This document shows, one piece after another, positions 1 to 11,011 of a DNA stretch of 64,000 nt. The stretch lies in assembly GCA_037178975.1 (NCBI GenBank), contig JASJZH010000006.1, positions 1,860,001-1,924,000 on the forward strand, in the 5' to 3' direction. Under the pieces are notes generated by a model, which was not told the origin of the DNA, searched no databases, and was given only the letters and a program-made list of their open reading frames with translations. Position 1 is the stretch's first letter. Every line of letters begins with the position of its first letter. A program made the position numbers and the translations under genes. The stretch comes from Oscheius tipulae (Eukaryota; Nematoda; Chromadorea; Rhabditida; Rhabditidae).

Positions 1-536
1 AAGGAGAGACGGTTCAAAATGAATTATGAAAGCTTCGACAAGGCCACTACAGGTCTAATCGAAAGCATTGATCGTTATTTGTCTACTGGTGGAATTGTTG
101 AGCAATCCGAACAGACCGACGAGAACAAGGTGAGGAACACGCACGGAATGGAACTGAATATAGGTATCTCAGGCTAGCAGAGCTAAGATGTCAGACAAAC
201 TACCTTCAAATCAACCTAACAAATGCAACTTTTGCCGTGGCTGTGGACCGGATAGACACGAGGAAGACGATTGCACGTATGTGTTTCAGAAAATTCTTTC
301 GTTTTGAAAGACTCAGCCCTTTAGACCTACTCAATATCTTGTATTTAAGAGAATTCCCTACTGTTGGAACCCGTACTTTTGTCTTCAAAAGGTACAAGCT
401 TTGCAAGAATTGTCTGGGCAACAACGAATGTCGTGACAATTGTGAGCCAATCCCTTGCAAGTATTGTGGCAAGGAGGAGCATCACAAAGCTCTATGCCCC
501 GACAAGTACGCCAAGTTGGATGTGGATCATGGCTGA
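1..536 (+). CDS. zinc-knuckle protein, 5' end outside window
   Basis: Exons are about 1-129, 173-276 and 392-536, with phases that match across 43-nt and 115-nt introns. An ATG lies at 19, but the frame is open to base 1, so the gene may start upstream. The C-terminal 82 residues hold three small zinc-binding knuckles. The first is C-x2-C-x4-H-x4-C (CRGCGPDRHEEDDC), the middle one is C-x2-C-x5-C-x3-C (CKNCLGNNECRDNC), and the last is again C-x2-C-x4-H-x4-C (CKYCGKEEHHKALC). Such knuckles bind single-stranded RNA or DNA in retroelement Gag proteins and in some cellular RNA-binding proteins. No protease, reverse transcriptase or terminal repeat is visible nearby, so a cellular gene or a domesticated Gag tail are both possible. 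The function is unknown. Confidence 0.6.
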
Positions 537-1920
537 CAGGCAAAGTAGGCCAATGAATACTATAAAAACTTCATTCTTATCTTTGAAATAGCATTTATTG
601 TTTTGCTGACAAGAATGAATTGTTATCATATTTCAACTATGAACCTGAACGTCTCTTTCCGAAAATTAGCTTCTAGACCTGTCACACGTCCAGCATCTAA
701 TGTATTATAATAGTCTTATCTCCGTGTGCTGTAACCGATCAGCCCGATGGTTCTTGTGCTCCACTTAGGCTCTTACCCCCACAGTGCTGTGTCTTCAGAG
801 AACAGCGAAGTTAATCGAACAGTTGGAATTAGTCATCAGACATTTCACGAACAACTCTCTTTCCACATCGTAGTTTTCCAAATTTTTATAAGATGGCCTT
901 TAACTCATTACTATTTCTGTCATTCCTAGTGACGTCACAGGTTTTCAGTGTATTTTGTAAAAGAAAATTGCGTAGGTTCCAGATCCATACTTTGAGACTA
1001 GTCAACAGTTAGCTGTTTGGTTTTGGGTTCAGATATATCAATCTAGCAACTTCGGTTGAGGAGCAAGATAAATAACAGTAGGAAATCAGCAATCAATCGA
1101 TCATGGCGGCCTTTTTGACGCAGCCTCTTCAATCTTAACCTCTTGTCAATTCAGATGCTCCACGACTGCTCAAATCCTTCCTTCCTGCCTAAATCCGCCT
1201 CTATTTCTTTGAAGCTGAAGATTTCAGAAAACTACGCTACATATCTACATTGCGTAGTTTCTTTTCTCCAGTTTACAGAGCAGCATCTAAAAAGTGAGTT
1301 AATTACACATATAACTTAATCTCTTTTTCAGAGATCTAATTCTCGATAGGTAGAAATACTTTTTCGAGTAACTCTTTTAAAAGGACTGCTGCTAAAATGG
1401 TATTCAGATCCTTTTTGTCATTGACATTTCATGTTTCAGAAACTTGCTGCCGTAAGTACCACTCCCTCTTCAAACAAAGTCGTTAGAAACACTGCACAAA
1501 ATTCTTTATCTCCAACAGCATCCACTCCCAACCCAACCGTAGCGAAACCGTATGTGTAGATGATAGGCGCCTAGAGCGGAATTTTAAAATTTCCAAAAGC
1601 GGTGCATTTGAAGAATAATTGCACAAAATCGATACATTACAACTACGAGCGTAATTAACGCATTGGTACAGTATAACGCGCGCGTAATGGAACTTGTCGA
1701 TGTGTGCTCGCAGCTATGGGAAAGGTAGGTCTACTGTTTGCGGCTCAAGTTGACTATGTGGGAAATCGAAATTGGGTTGTGTAGACAAATTGCTAGCTTT
1801 TATAACAAAGCAAAAATATACAAAAAAGTATTGAAATAAGTATCTATTTTCTAAGCGAGTACCAGTCACTGGAGTTTTTTTTCCTTTTAGTGTTAAAATG
1901 CATTTCAATGAACTTTCAGG
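537..1920. other. intergenic stretch with 5' leader of the next gene
   Basis: No convincing coding exon was found. At 1715 an ATG-GGA-AAG precedes a good donor (gtaggt), and the matching acceptor is at 1918-1919. This is probably a leader exon of the next gene, because joining it in frame runs into a stop. The 13-nt sequence ataggcgcctaga near 1563 recurs near 10144. Confidence 0.4.
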
Positions 1921-4900
1921 ATGACTATCAGGCGTCTGGGAAAAAGCAAGAAATGGACCAAGCGAGTGGACAAAGACGCTGTTCGCCCCTTCTTGATCAG
2001 CATTCTTGAACACATCATCAAATTCGAAATACCTGAGAAAACATTGGAAGAATTCAATTGCAACTTTTATAAATCCTACGGAATCCTCGTCTCGATCGAT
2101 GGACACATACGAAAAGCCAGATGTCAGTTTTTTGAGAAACTATGGGTTAGTAGTTTTCGTAGTGGCAGCTAATTGCTTATTTAGTCAAATAACGCACCAG
2201 GATGGGTTGAAAATGATTCGAGTCTACGGAAGAAATGGACTACAGCTAGAGATATTTTACTGGCCAAAATTAGTTCTTGCCCAAGTTTTCATGTACGGAA
2301 ATGTGAGTTCATTCATTGAGCTTCTACTTACAAAAAAGATGTTTAGATCTTGCAGCTGAAGCTCTTCGACTCCGGGCATTAAACAATTTACAGCAGGATA
2401 ATTCCTCATCAAAGGCGAATGCTACTCCTTCGCAAAAGACACCAACCCTTGGTAAGAATATTAACCCTTTTTGAAATAGTATCGTGGTAGGAATGTGAGT
2501 AGCTTTCCTACTCAAACTTTTCACGTTGCCTATTGTACTCAAAAATACTTTCAGACTCTATTGAAACACTGCTATAAACTCTATTTCCAGTATCGCTGCT
2601 TTGCGCCCCAGTCAAAACGCTTCAAGAAGTGGACAGGTGTTGCAAATTTGATGACCAAACCTCTGGAAGCTCATCTCAAACTACGGAGATGCATGTAAAA
2701 GAGGAGACTTTAGAAGAACAAGATCCGGAGGAAACTCTTCAAAGTGAGCCATCTTTAAAAAACATCAAAGAGAGAAATTTCAGATGTTGCTGTCATGCTG
2801 AAGAGGAAGTCTCTTGAAATAGATCGAAATGAACAAAGGACAATTTTGCTAGAGGAAAGCCACCTTATTCAGGATTTTGACGATGTTTCGCCAAGGAAAA
2901 AGCCAAAAAAAGATGACCGTGACACCATGCATGCGGGGAAGAAAGAGAACGACTTTAATGATTATGAAGGTTTTGCAGATTTTAAAGGTGAGTGATAGAA
3001 TATTTTATTAAACTTGTACATTTTCAGCTGAAGATTCTGATAGATTAATCATTGACGAAGACGAACAACACGAAGAACAGCAGCTCTCTGTCAACAACTG
3101 TGAAACGTCTTACTTGGTGTCGGGTAACAAATTTCCAGGAAAATATATTTCTTTTAGAAAAGTCACCGGAGCAACGCACCCTAGGTACTCGAGAAGTTGT
3201 GGATATTGAGGACTATGCTAACAAACCAAATTGTTCTGAGCTGATGTTTTCGACTGAGGGCAAGTCTTATATTTCCACACAACTTGTTGACATTGTAGGT
3301 GTTCAACTTGGTGTAGAAGATTTGTTAGATGTGGGAATGGTCCTTCTTCCTCTCATCGAAACGGTCATCGAACGACTCGGTGACGAAAAAGATACGAGAG
3401 AAGAAGTGAGACAAGTACTTGCTGAGATTCTGGATGAAATCGATGAAAAAGGTGATAATGTTCTTTTTACTTACCAGTTAAACCCTTGCAGCGAATAATG
3501 ACTACAGGCTAAAAGATGACACTGACACGGAGGAAGAGATTAACGATGAAGAATTGGATGATGGTGACGAGGGCGAAAGCAGCTTGGACGATGACACAGA
3601 AACTGATCATGTTAGAGCCGAACTGACCCTTATTGAACTTCGAAAAACCTTCTACGAGGAAGAATACTGCATCGACCATCGGGAGATTGAATGCGAATCC
3701 GAAGAAGAAAGCAGCGAGGAGCATGCCGGGACGGACTTGGAGAGTGGAGACGAAGAGGATTGTCTAGAAGAAAACTTTTTCGAAAATCAGGTACATGTGA
3801 ACAATGAAACTAACATAACCTTTGCAGTGCATCTCATTTCCTGAAAACGGATTTGTTGACAAGGATCATCTTCACGTTTGGTTCCTTCTCAACGACATTG
3901 TCGAAGTTGTTCATGAGAAGTGTCCGTTCACATTGGAGTATGGCATTAGTTGCCCTGAACACGAACAAGAACGCGAGAGTGCTGAATATCTTAGAGATTT
4001 GGAGGAGTCGTTCTCTCATCATAACAATTCTACTGATTGCAATGACGGCAGCTTTGAAGTCGTTTTCTCAAGTAAGAAAGGTCGTGTTTGTTTTATCTTG
4101 GTTTCTTTTTAGAACTCTCCGTTTCTTCGGATGAAATTGATTTGCTTGATAAATTGGTGGTTGAAGAGGTCGCTGAAGCCGTCCTTGGAGGTATTTAACA
4201 TCCTTTTGTTTTTTTTCATGTTTATAATTCAGTTTATTCCAATACTTCGAAAGAAGATGAACAGTCTGACAAATTGGTTATCGAGAACATGTTGCAAGAA
4301 ATCATCACTGAAGTGGTTCTCGAAGGTATTTGATGCCCTATTTGGCTTTATCATATTTTCATTTCCTTTTTACCTAATTTGATATCTTTCGTTTCAGACA
4401 AAAAGATTTCTGAATTGGTCAACAGTTTGTGGGAGAACGCTGATGCACATCAAAGAAAGACAGCTTTGAAACCACAAGTTTCTGCTAATCTACCAGTGAA
4501 AAATGAACCGGACATTTTTGAAGAAGCAACTTTCGTGACAAATGGTATTTATTGGTTGTTTTTATTTATATTAAATACATTTTAGATTCGAGTACTACCT
4601 TTGGAGCACTAAGTTCAACCAATGACTCCATCCATCACAATCAGCATATAGTACCTGATGCGAATGCGTCAGAAGGTAGGATTTCATTTAGTTGGCTTTT
4701 TAAAATCAAAATTTTTAGAAATAGCATGGGACGAGGACATTTTGTCTATTCAGTATTCTGCACCGTTTGCGTATTTGAGGGCTACAGCATACGGTGCGTT
4801 TGTTGAGGTTCGCGTGTAATAGCAACATTCAGATATAACTGAGAACGTTCTCCACCGAGCAGACAGGGACGTTTCTCAATGGAACTTCTTCAGAGCTACT

Positions 4901-6426
4901 ACGGTTCTCTTCGATCAATTTGGAGACATTCAGAGATGGATACCAACCGAACAGGTTTTAGCTGAAGCCAGGAGAAGCGAGCAGTTAAAAACTGCAAAAG
5001 ATAAAATAACAACATGCAGGGCGATCTTGAAGAAGATAGAAGTAAACACGGAGATAGTGTAGCTGCTGCTATTGTAACTCTGGAGGAATACAAAACGCTT
5101 AAAGAATTTTTAAAGCTTTACCCCACATAAAAATGAACACGGTAAGCTGTCATTGAAAACGTTTGTAAACAGTTATTGTTTTCAGTTACGGTAGAGACCC
5201 CAGCATGTAAATCAGAAGATAGCAGACCTCCAAATTTTTCGCAACGTTTGTGCAAATATGATTTCCCTGGTTAAAGATGTCGAGATTTCCTCGCCAGCTT
5301 ATATTTTTTCTTGATTTTCTTTTCTGTGTCTCTTTAAATCTTTTTCCGTCTTTCCTTTTTCAACAATGAATATCTTTTTAACAAGATTAGCAAACACACG
5401 TGAAAAAAAGAGCTAACAGACATTCTACGCCCATCGAAGACGTTTATACAGAGCCCCTACGAAAAAAACAATTGTATCTTGTAGTGGCAAGGAAAAGGAA
5501 CAGTCATAAATTTAGAAAACAACTCAAAATGAGCAAAAATTCTGACCACTGAGCGGATCGAACGCCCAACCTTTCGATCTGGAGTCGAACGCGCTACCAT
5601 TGCGCCAAGCAGTCATGGCATCACACCCAAGAGTCTCGAGTAACCGCTATGCCATTGCTTGTTTACTGCTTTGCCACGCCTATCTACCTTCTATTGTTCT
5701 AAACTGTTTCTTCCTATCGTATCATATAAAGGGGAACATTTAAAGACCTCTGAAACTTTTAAGTTTTCAGCCTGTTTAGCCGCCTTCTTCCCGAGAAAGA
5801 GAACAGATAAAGCCATTTCTCATGTTGCTGAGGTTCTCTCTGCTATTTTTATACTGATTGCAGCTATTGACGTGAGGTTCCTTGCGTAAGTCTGAAAGAT
5901 GCAGCAATTGTCCTGTTTCAGATGTTCACATGACTCCTCGTGTTGGATTCATTTGAATAATTAGAGCCCTACACAATTCAATTTACACCACTCTCATTGA
6001 ATCGGCCTCCTCTTTTCTAGATCGTTCTTTTGTTTTGAAAAAAAGGAGAAACACAGTTATGTCCCGTTCTTGTCCATATTCTCAAGTTATCTGTCTTTCC
6101 GCAATCTCTCGAACCTCGTGATATTTCAGAAATGATTGATCTGGTGAAAAATAGTTTCAACCCAGAGTTTTCATCCCTTTTGAATACCCAGAAGAAGACG
6201 GGCCTTGGTGATCGAGGTGAGTTGCCCGTTTTATCAGAAATAGTGCAATCTATTTATATGGTCATTGATAATTTTTGCAGACCTGGCCAACTACGCCATG
6301 GCCGAATATCTGGTCCCTGATTGCTCTTTCAATAGACGCAGCTCAAGATGCACTACAGAAGCTGTTTTATCAGATGACTCGAACACAAGTGGTTTAGAAA
6401 CTGGACATTGTGGTGACATACTTTGA
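1921..6426 (+). CDS. large acidic nuclear-type protein, function unknown
   Basis: Exons: 1921-2145, 2185-2302, 2356-2451, 2591-2743, 2784-2987, 3028-3123, 3158-3451, 3492-3790, 3828-4071, 4113-4190, 4233-4325, 4398-4544, 4586-4675, 4719-4793, 4833-4954, 5020-about 5140, 5186-5270, 6130-6216 and 6281-6426. Phases agree throughout except near 5120, where one base too many in CCCC breaks the frame. Most later introns are phase 1. The protein starts MTIRRLGKSKKWTKRV, has a basic nuclear-localisation-like run (SPRKKPKKDD) in exon 5, and is very acidic in exon 8 (3492-3790). Exons 10 and 11 look like a repeated module (DKLVVEEV, DKLVIENM). I do not recognise the family. The terminal exons (6130 onward) are joined by phase only, through a weak donor at 5271; they could be a separate small gene. 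Alternative 3' ends: stop at 5062 if 4955-5019 is retained, stop at 5128-5130 if the CCCC frame is real, or stop at 5274 without the last intron. Confidence 0.62.
5543..5614 (-). tRNA. tRNA-Trp (CCA)
   Basis: A 72-nt cloverleaf. The seven-pair acceptor stem (GACTGCT with AGTGGTC, two G-U pairs) is followed by discriminator A. The anticodon loop CTCCAGA gives anticodon CCA, and a B box (GTTCGATCC) is present. There is no intron or encoded CCA. A run of five T follows on the minus strand, as expected of a Pol III terminator. It lies antisense within the probable last long intron of the surrounding gene and is identical over all 72 nt to the copy at 10160. Confidence 0.96.
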
Positions 6427-6436
6427 AAATGCAAGC

Positions 6437-6442
6437 AATAAA
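6437..6442 (+). terminator. polyadenylation signal AATAAA
   Basis: AATAAA starts 11 nt after the TGA at 6424-6426. This supports a transcript that ends with the exon 6281-6426. Confidence 0.65.
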
Positions 6443-6444
6443 CG

Positions 6445-6693
6445 ATGTCTCTATCTTTCTTTCTCTTTGTCCTTCTGTCTCTGTCACCGTCCACTAGCAA
6501 TCAGGAAGACAGTGGTGCTTTTATTCTTTCAAAGTGGAAACCTTTCATGGTTTGCGGTGTAGAGAAGCTGACTAGCAGCAAATGTACTAGGCGTGAGGTG
6601 TCCGTCCCTGACTGTACTCTCGCAAATGATAGCGTTAGGCCCGGCTTCGGAATTTTACGGATCCCATGCTCAGTTGTCTTCATAACACACTGA
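6445..6693 (+). CDS. possible small secreted protein, single exon
   Basis: An 82-residue frame begins with a hydrophobic stretch that resembles a signal peptide (MSLSFFLFVLLSLSPSTS). The rest has four cysteines and no recognised domain. The ATG lies 2 nt after the AATAAA of the upstream gene. It may therefore be chance open frame in downstream sequence, or a gene whose leader overlaps that 3' end. No splice signals are needed. Confidence is low. Confidence 0.25.
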   Translation: MSLSFFLFVLLSLSPSTSNQEDSGAFILSKWKPFMVCGVEKLTSSKCTRREVSVPDCTLANDSVRPGFGILRIPCSVVFITH

Positions 6694-7088
6694 GCAACTA
6701 TCGTTCCGGACAAGACCCAGTATTTCTTGCAAATACCAAAACTACCAAACAGCCAAAATCAGGCGTTCCACACGAGAACCCTTGTTTTGGTAGCCAGCCA
6801 AGACCACTCTATTCGTTCCTTTGTCCATTTCGTGAAGTCAAATCGGTTTTGTTTAGAATTTCTGGTGGAAACTTCACGAAATGGCAGAGCTATTGCGGTC
6901 CTCCAACAGACATCTAGTTTTAAAGACCGATCTTGAGAGCAGAAGAGAAAGGACAGGCTTTCTACACGCAAGCCAACAATTATATCGCGAAACTGACATG
7001 AGGTTAGACGAAGTCTTTCAAAATATTGAATTTTGAGCCATCGGTTGAGTGGTGCTTCTAAAGAATAACAAATTTCCCGTTAAAATTC

Positions 7089-7094
7089 TTTATT
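7089..7094 (-). terminator. polyadenylation signal for CNOT9
   Basis: TTTATT on the plus strand reads AATAAA on the minus strand, about 128 nt after the CNOT9 stop codon. Confidence 0.6.
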
Positions 7095-7221
7095 CACTAG
7101 CTGTACATCTTATGAAACCATTTTGCATACACGTTCAGAATACTCACTCGAAACACAAATAAACAGGCTGATAAAAACTTAATGTACACGTCAGAAATAT
7201 TGAAGCTGTCGATGATAGGGG

Positions 7222-8738
7222 TTATTCTTCCAGAAGGTAAGAAGCAGGAGGAAGGTCTGAAACAAAGGAATTGAAAATATCATTCAAAAAGGCCTACCAA
7301 GGTTCTTCATGAGAGATCGAAGCCAGTTTTTCGAAGACCTATCTGGGTCGAGCTGCTCCTTGAAAGTAGTGTCCTTTAACTGGTCAGGAAGACATTGTCG
7401 TAGAGCCTGCTGAGCTCTGGCATTGTCACTGAGACGACTATAGCATCGTATGACGTGCTTCAAAAGACGGTTCGACGGCTCACGAGCTAGCTTCATCACC
7501 ATTTTACCCTGAAAATTAAGTTTATGGATTTACGGCTGAAAGCAAACCAGTATCATGGCCACATGACTGAAGCGCTCGTACGTTTGACAAATGTAAGCTA
7601 ATCCTGTGTCGTCGAGAAGGATCTTCTGGAGAATGAAAGTAGCTACGGTCTTGGAGAGCTCAGTTCCTTGCTCCATGATGCGAAGACAGAGAGGGATGAT
7701 CTCGGTAGAAAGGAGAAATGCAATTACCTGAAATATGCCAATTTGAGAGAACTTTTGTCGATGAGAGTCGTATATTATGCTTCATTTTGGCTAAACTGTA
7801 GGTGATCGACTGCTCAGACTAATTGTGGTTTAGTTCATTCTTTGTTCTTTAAACGAACCGCTCCCGGTCCAAGACCATCTCGCTCCAATGACAGTTGTGA
7901 AGTTATTTTGGACCATGATCAGAGGTAGTCCACCAAGAACTCTCCGATACAAACTGCAATCGTGAGCGCTTAGAACTTTGCCTCTATTTTAGATAATATC
8001 TTCCAGATACTTTTCTCTGACTTCAACAAAGGCACATAAACAAAAGAAACATCTCGAACCGTACCTCTTTTTCATCTGTTTTGACCAGAGCTCCGATCAC
8101 ACCCAGTGAAGTGAGTCTCAAATACTCGAAAGAGCGTGACGTCTTGGTTGTGTGGAGAAACGGGTACAAATACAGGGGTATATGCGCTAAACGTCTGAAT
8201 TGAAAATAAATTTTAAGTTCGTACCTTGAAGGAATGGACTTCTTGTATCCTTGTGACTGGCGACGCATTGCATGAGAGCCAGTGCGTTGCAGACTCGATT
8301 AGATTGGGAAGCACTGAGAGAAGCAGGCATGATCGATGGGTAGATTGCAATAACTTCCTGGAGAAGAGCGGCCATCGTGCCAAATGAATGCCAGAGCCAC
8401 AGAGGCTAAACATAGGTCTTTTTTGCAATTTGAGTGTTCTACCAGCTCAGGAACGCTGTCCCGCTTCTTGCTCAGCTCGAGAAGTGACTGCTCTCGCTTA
8501 TCAGGATCTCGTAGCTCCATAATCCATTGGAGAATCTCCTCTCTGAAACATGAGCTTTGATAATCGTACCTCTTTCACACAGCAGAGAATGTCCAGAGAG
8601 ACACTAGTTCAATATGACGGGTTCGTGATAAATCAGAGCTTACTTATCAACTTCCATGCCGGTGGTGGATGGCTGAGAAATCTGGGCAGCTTGCGTGGCA
8701 GGCGATGACCGAGCGTCACAGGGAATCGGAGTAGACAT
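7222..8738 (-). CDS. ntl-9: CCR4-NOT complex subunit 9 (CNOT9/RCD1)
   Basis: Exons on the minus strand: 8644-8738, 8443-8542, 8225-8405, 8065-8186, 7548-7727, 7298-7508 and 7222-7256, giving 307 residues (human CNOT9 has 299). Phases agree at every junction. The armadillo-repeat core of the family is clear: [77 protein letters not shown] and [23 protein letters not shown]9 is a scaffold of the cytoplasmic CCR4-NOT deadenylase. It holds CNOT1 and binds tryptophans of GW182-type silencing proteins, so it links microRNA repression to mRNA decay. The N-terminus (about 30 residues, [15 protein letters not shown]) is not conserved, and the tail [11 protein letters not shown] is short. The gene looks intact. 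The symbol follows the C. elegans homologue. Confidence 0.95.
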
Positions 8739-10159
8739 GAATCCTGAAACAGTAAGTCTAAAATTGTTACACAGAACAAAGATAAGTTCGAGTGTAGAGT
8801 ACACTAACAACTACAAAAAGAAGCGAAAAGGAAACCGTTCATTGAAGTTGTTTAGACTATAACAAATAAGGAAATCTACTGTGATGTGTTGCTGGATCCA
8901 TGCGAGGATAGAGCACGAGGATGGCATGTCGTGGATCTGGAAAGAATGCAAATAGTACCCTTTTAGTTTGACGCGACATTTCCAGTAGGTTCTAAGCATA
9001 TATGGACAGATTGCTTTAATGGCCTTACTTTTGTGGGAGGCTTCAAACACAACTACAAGCAATTTTTCGTTTAAAAACGAGTAGTCTAGGAAACGAGTTT
9101 GTTGCAGTGCCTTTATGTCAAGTTTAGCATTTGAATAGCTTTTTTCTAATTTAAAACTTTCTTTTTTAAAAGGCGCATGTAAACACTAGTGACGGAACTT
9201 CATGGCCATATAATAAGTTCTATTGAATGATCAGTTATACCTGTATAAAAAGGACCAGCCTTCTGTCAAAGTAGTCTTTCCAAAGACAGCATGTATATCC
9301 ATGATAAGTCTTTAAATTGTATCGTGGATAGAAGCCAATTTCTTGTTCAGCGTCAAGAGAAACGTGGAGTGTAGCCAATTACATCTTTCCCTCTCTTTAC
9401 GACATGAATTTCTATCTGAAATTTATTGAATTCGAGGAGAACGAAAGACATGGAAAGAATCTGTTTTGAAACGACTGATAGAACACACCATGTAGTTTGA
9501 TAATACGGATTATCCATCTCGTATTACAGCGTTGTAGATAGGGTAGATTGGAGCAAGTCTCTTCCCTGAAAAATCAGCATAATTGTGATAGAACATATAA
9601 AGTTTTAGCTTTGGCAAATGCCAAAGCCAAAATACAATTTGCACTAGCGATATTTACTCTTTTTATAGAACATGGAGAATGTATGCTTACAATTCATTAA
9701 CTATTGTAATTTTAGAAATGTTGAAAACATAGAAAAGTTGTGATAAAACAGGTGTTAAAGTGGGTTGATTAAAGTTGCCCGCACAAGCTAGCTTGACGTT
9801 ACACCATGGGTCTCGAAACGATGTGCCTTCCTACAAACTGAGCACTAGTGTATGATGATTTGATAAGAAATACATCAAATGAGAAAATCCTGTAAGAGAA
9901 ACACACTAGTGCACAGTAGAAAATGAAATTCATGAAATCGACAGGATTAGAAACGCCACGTTTGATGAAAAGTGACTGCATGTGTCATTTTTCCAAACTC
10001 CAATATCCACAGCAAGTGATAGTCTCAGGGTATCCGGAAACAGTAAAGCTGATAGACACAATCTTATCGGCAAAAGAATCGTTTGAACAGTTTGAAAAAG
10101 AAGGAGAATTGTCCTCTCATCTGAGTGCTATCACTAGAGCTCAATAGGCGCCTAGACAT
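8739..10159. other. intergenic, no firm gene
   Basis: This contains the promoter and leader of CNOT9 (reading left). An open frame ends at 10147 with a plausible coding-like tail (YPETVKLIDTILSAKESFEQ, after an acceptor-like ctcag near 10029). I could not connect it to other exons. It may be an exon relic or chance. Confidence 0.3.
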
Positions 10160-10231
10160 GACTGCTTGGCGCAATGGTAGCGCGTTCGACTCCAGATCGA
10201 AAGGTTGGGCGTTCGATCCGCTCAGTGGTCA
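10160..10231 (+). tRNA. tRNA-Trp (CCA), second copy
   Basis: It is identical over 72 nt to the minus-strand copy at 5543-5614, with the same anticodon CCA and B box. The next bases (gaatttttgct) are shared as well and contain the T-run terminator. The shared block is only slightly longer than the tRNA itself (a four-base catg before it and 11 nt after). Confidence 0.96.
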
Positions 10232-11011
10232 GAATTTTTGCTTTTTTACAGGAATTTGTTTTCTTTATATTAGTTTAAGATATAAGTAACGTAGCAAAAC
10301 ATTGCATATTTTCTGATAATGTTTCCAATGTACTTGGCATAGCCAAGGATGAATAGCGTATTTCTTAGCACTATTTGAACTCGAAACAACTAAATAAGCA
10401 GCTTTGACCGTGTTACAGCAACATTCTTTCGTGATCATAACATTGTTTCGAATGCTTTGTGTAGGTATGGTTTTAAAGACTTGTATTTCGAGATCTGATT
10501 CACTGTAAGATGAAGATTCAACGTCATGGAAGTATTCGAGTTACGAGAAATGAGTATACCGTGGAAAGTGCGTTTTTTTCCTTTTCTTCCCTTCTTGTTG
10601 CGCTTTTTGAAACGGCAGCGTGAGCCGGCGAGCTCTTTTGATCACCTCCGCCTACACCTCTGCTGGCAGGCTTCCTAACAAACTCCGTGACATTACACAC
10701 CGAGAAGGATCTCATCTGTGCACGAAAAGATATCCAGGCGTAAAAAACTTAATGCTCCCACGTGTTCGATAACCTTTTCCGAGAGAAGGCACTTTATGCT
10801 TTCCTCTGAAATTTGAAAGTTCCTGTAACCTATACAATGATTTGTAATTGTGACAGCTTAGCCATTAGATGACTCAAAGTTTCAAGAGGACTCAAAGTTT
10901 TACTTCCATTTGGTTGCAAAAAGTTTGTTCTATTATGTCGCAGCTGTTTCTTCTCCTCTCCTCTTTGATCATGCATTCTCTTCTTTCAGTCAGTTGTCTC
11001 CTCCGGCTGGC
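10232..11011. other. promoter region of the 11.0-kb gene
   Basis: No coding exon was seen. A pyrimidine-rich acceptor (cattctcttctttcag) ends at 10989, 22 nt before the start codon of the next gene. It is a candidate trans-splice acceptor. Confidence 0.4.

Noticed and set aside
1563-10157. 13-nt palindromic word ataggcgcctaga near 1563 and near 10144
   Set aside because: Two copies only, with no shared flanks; probably chance or a common short palindrome.
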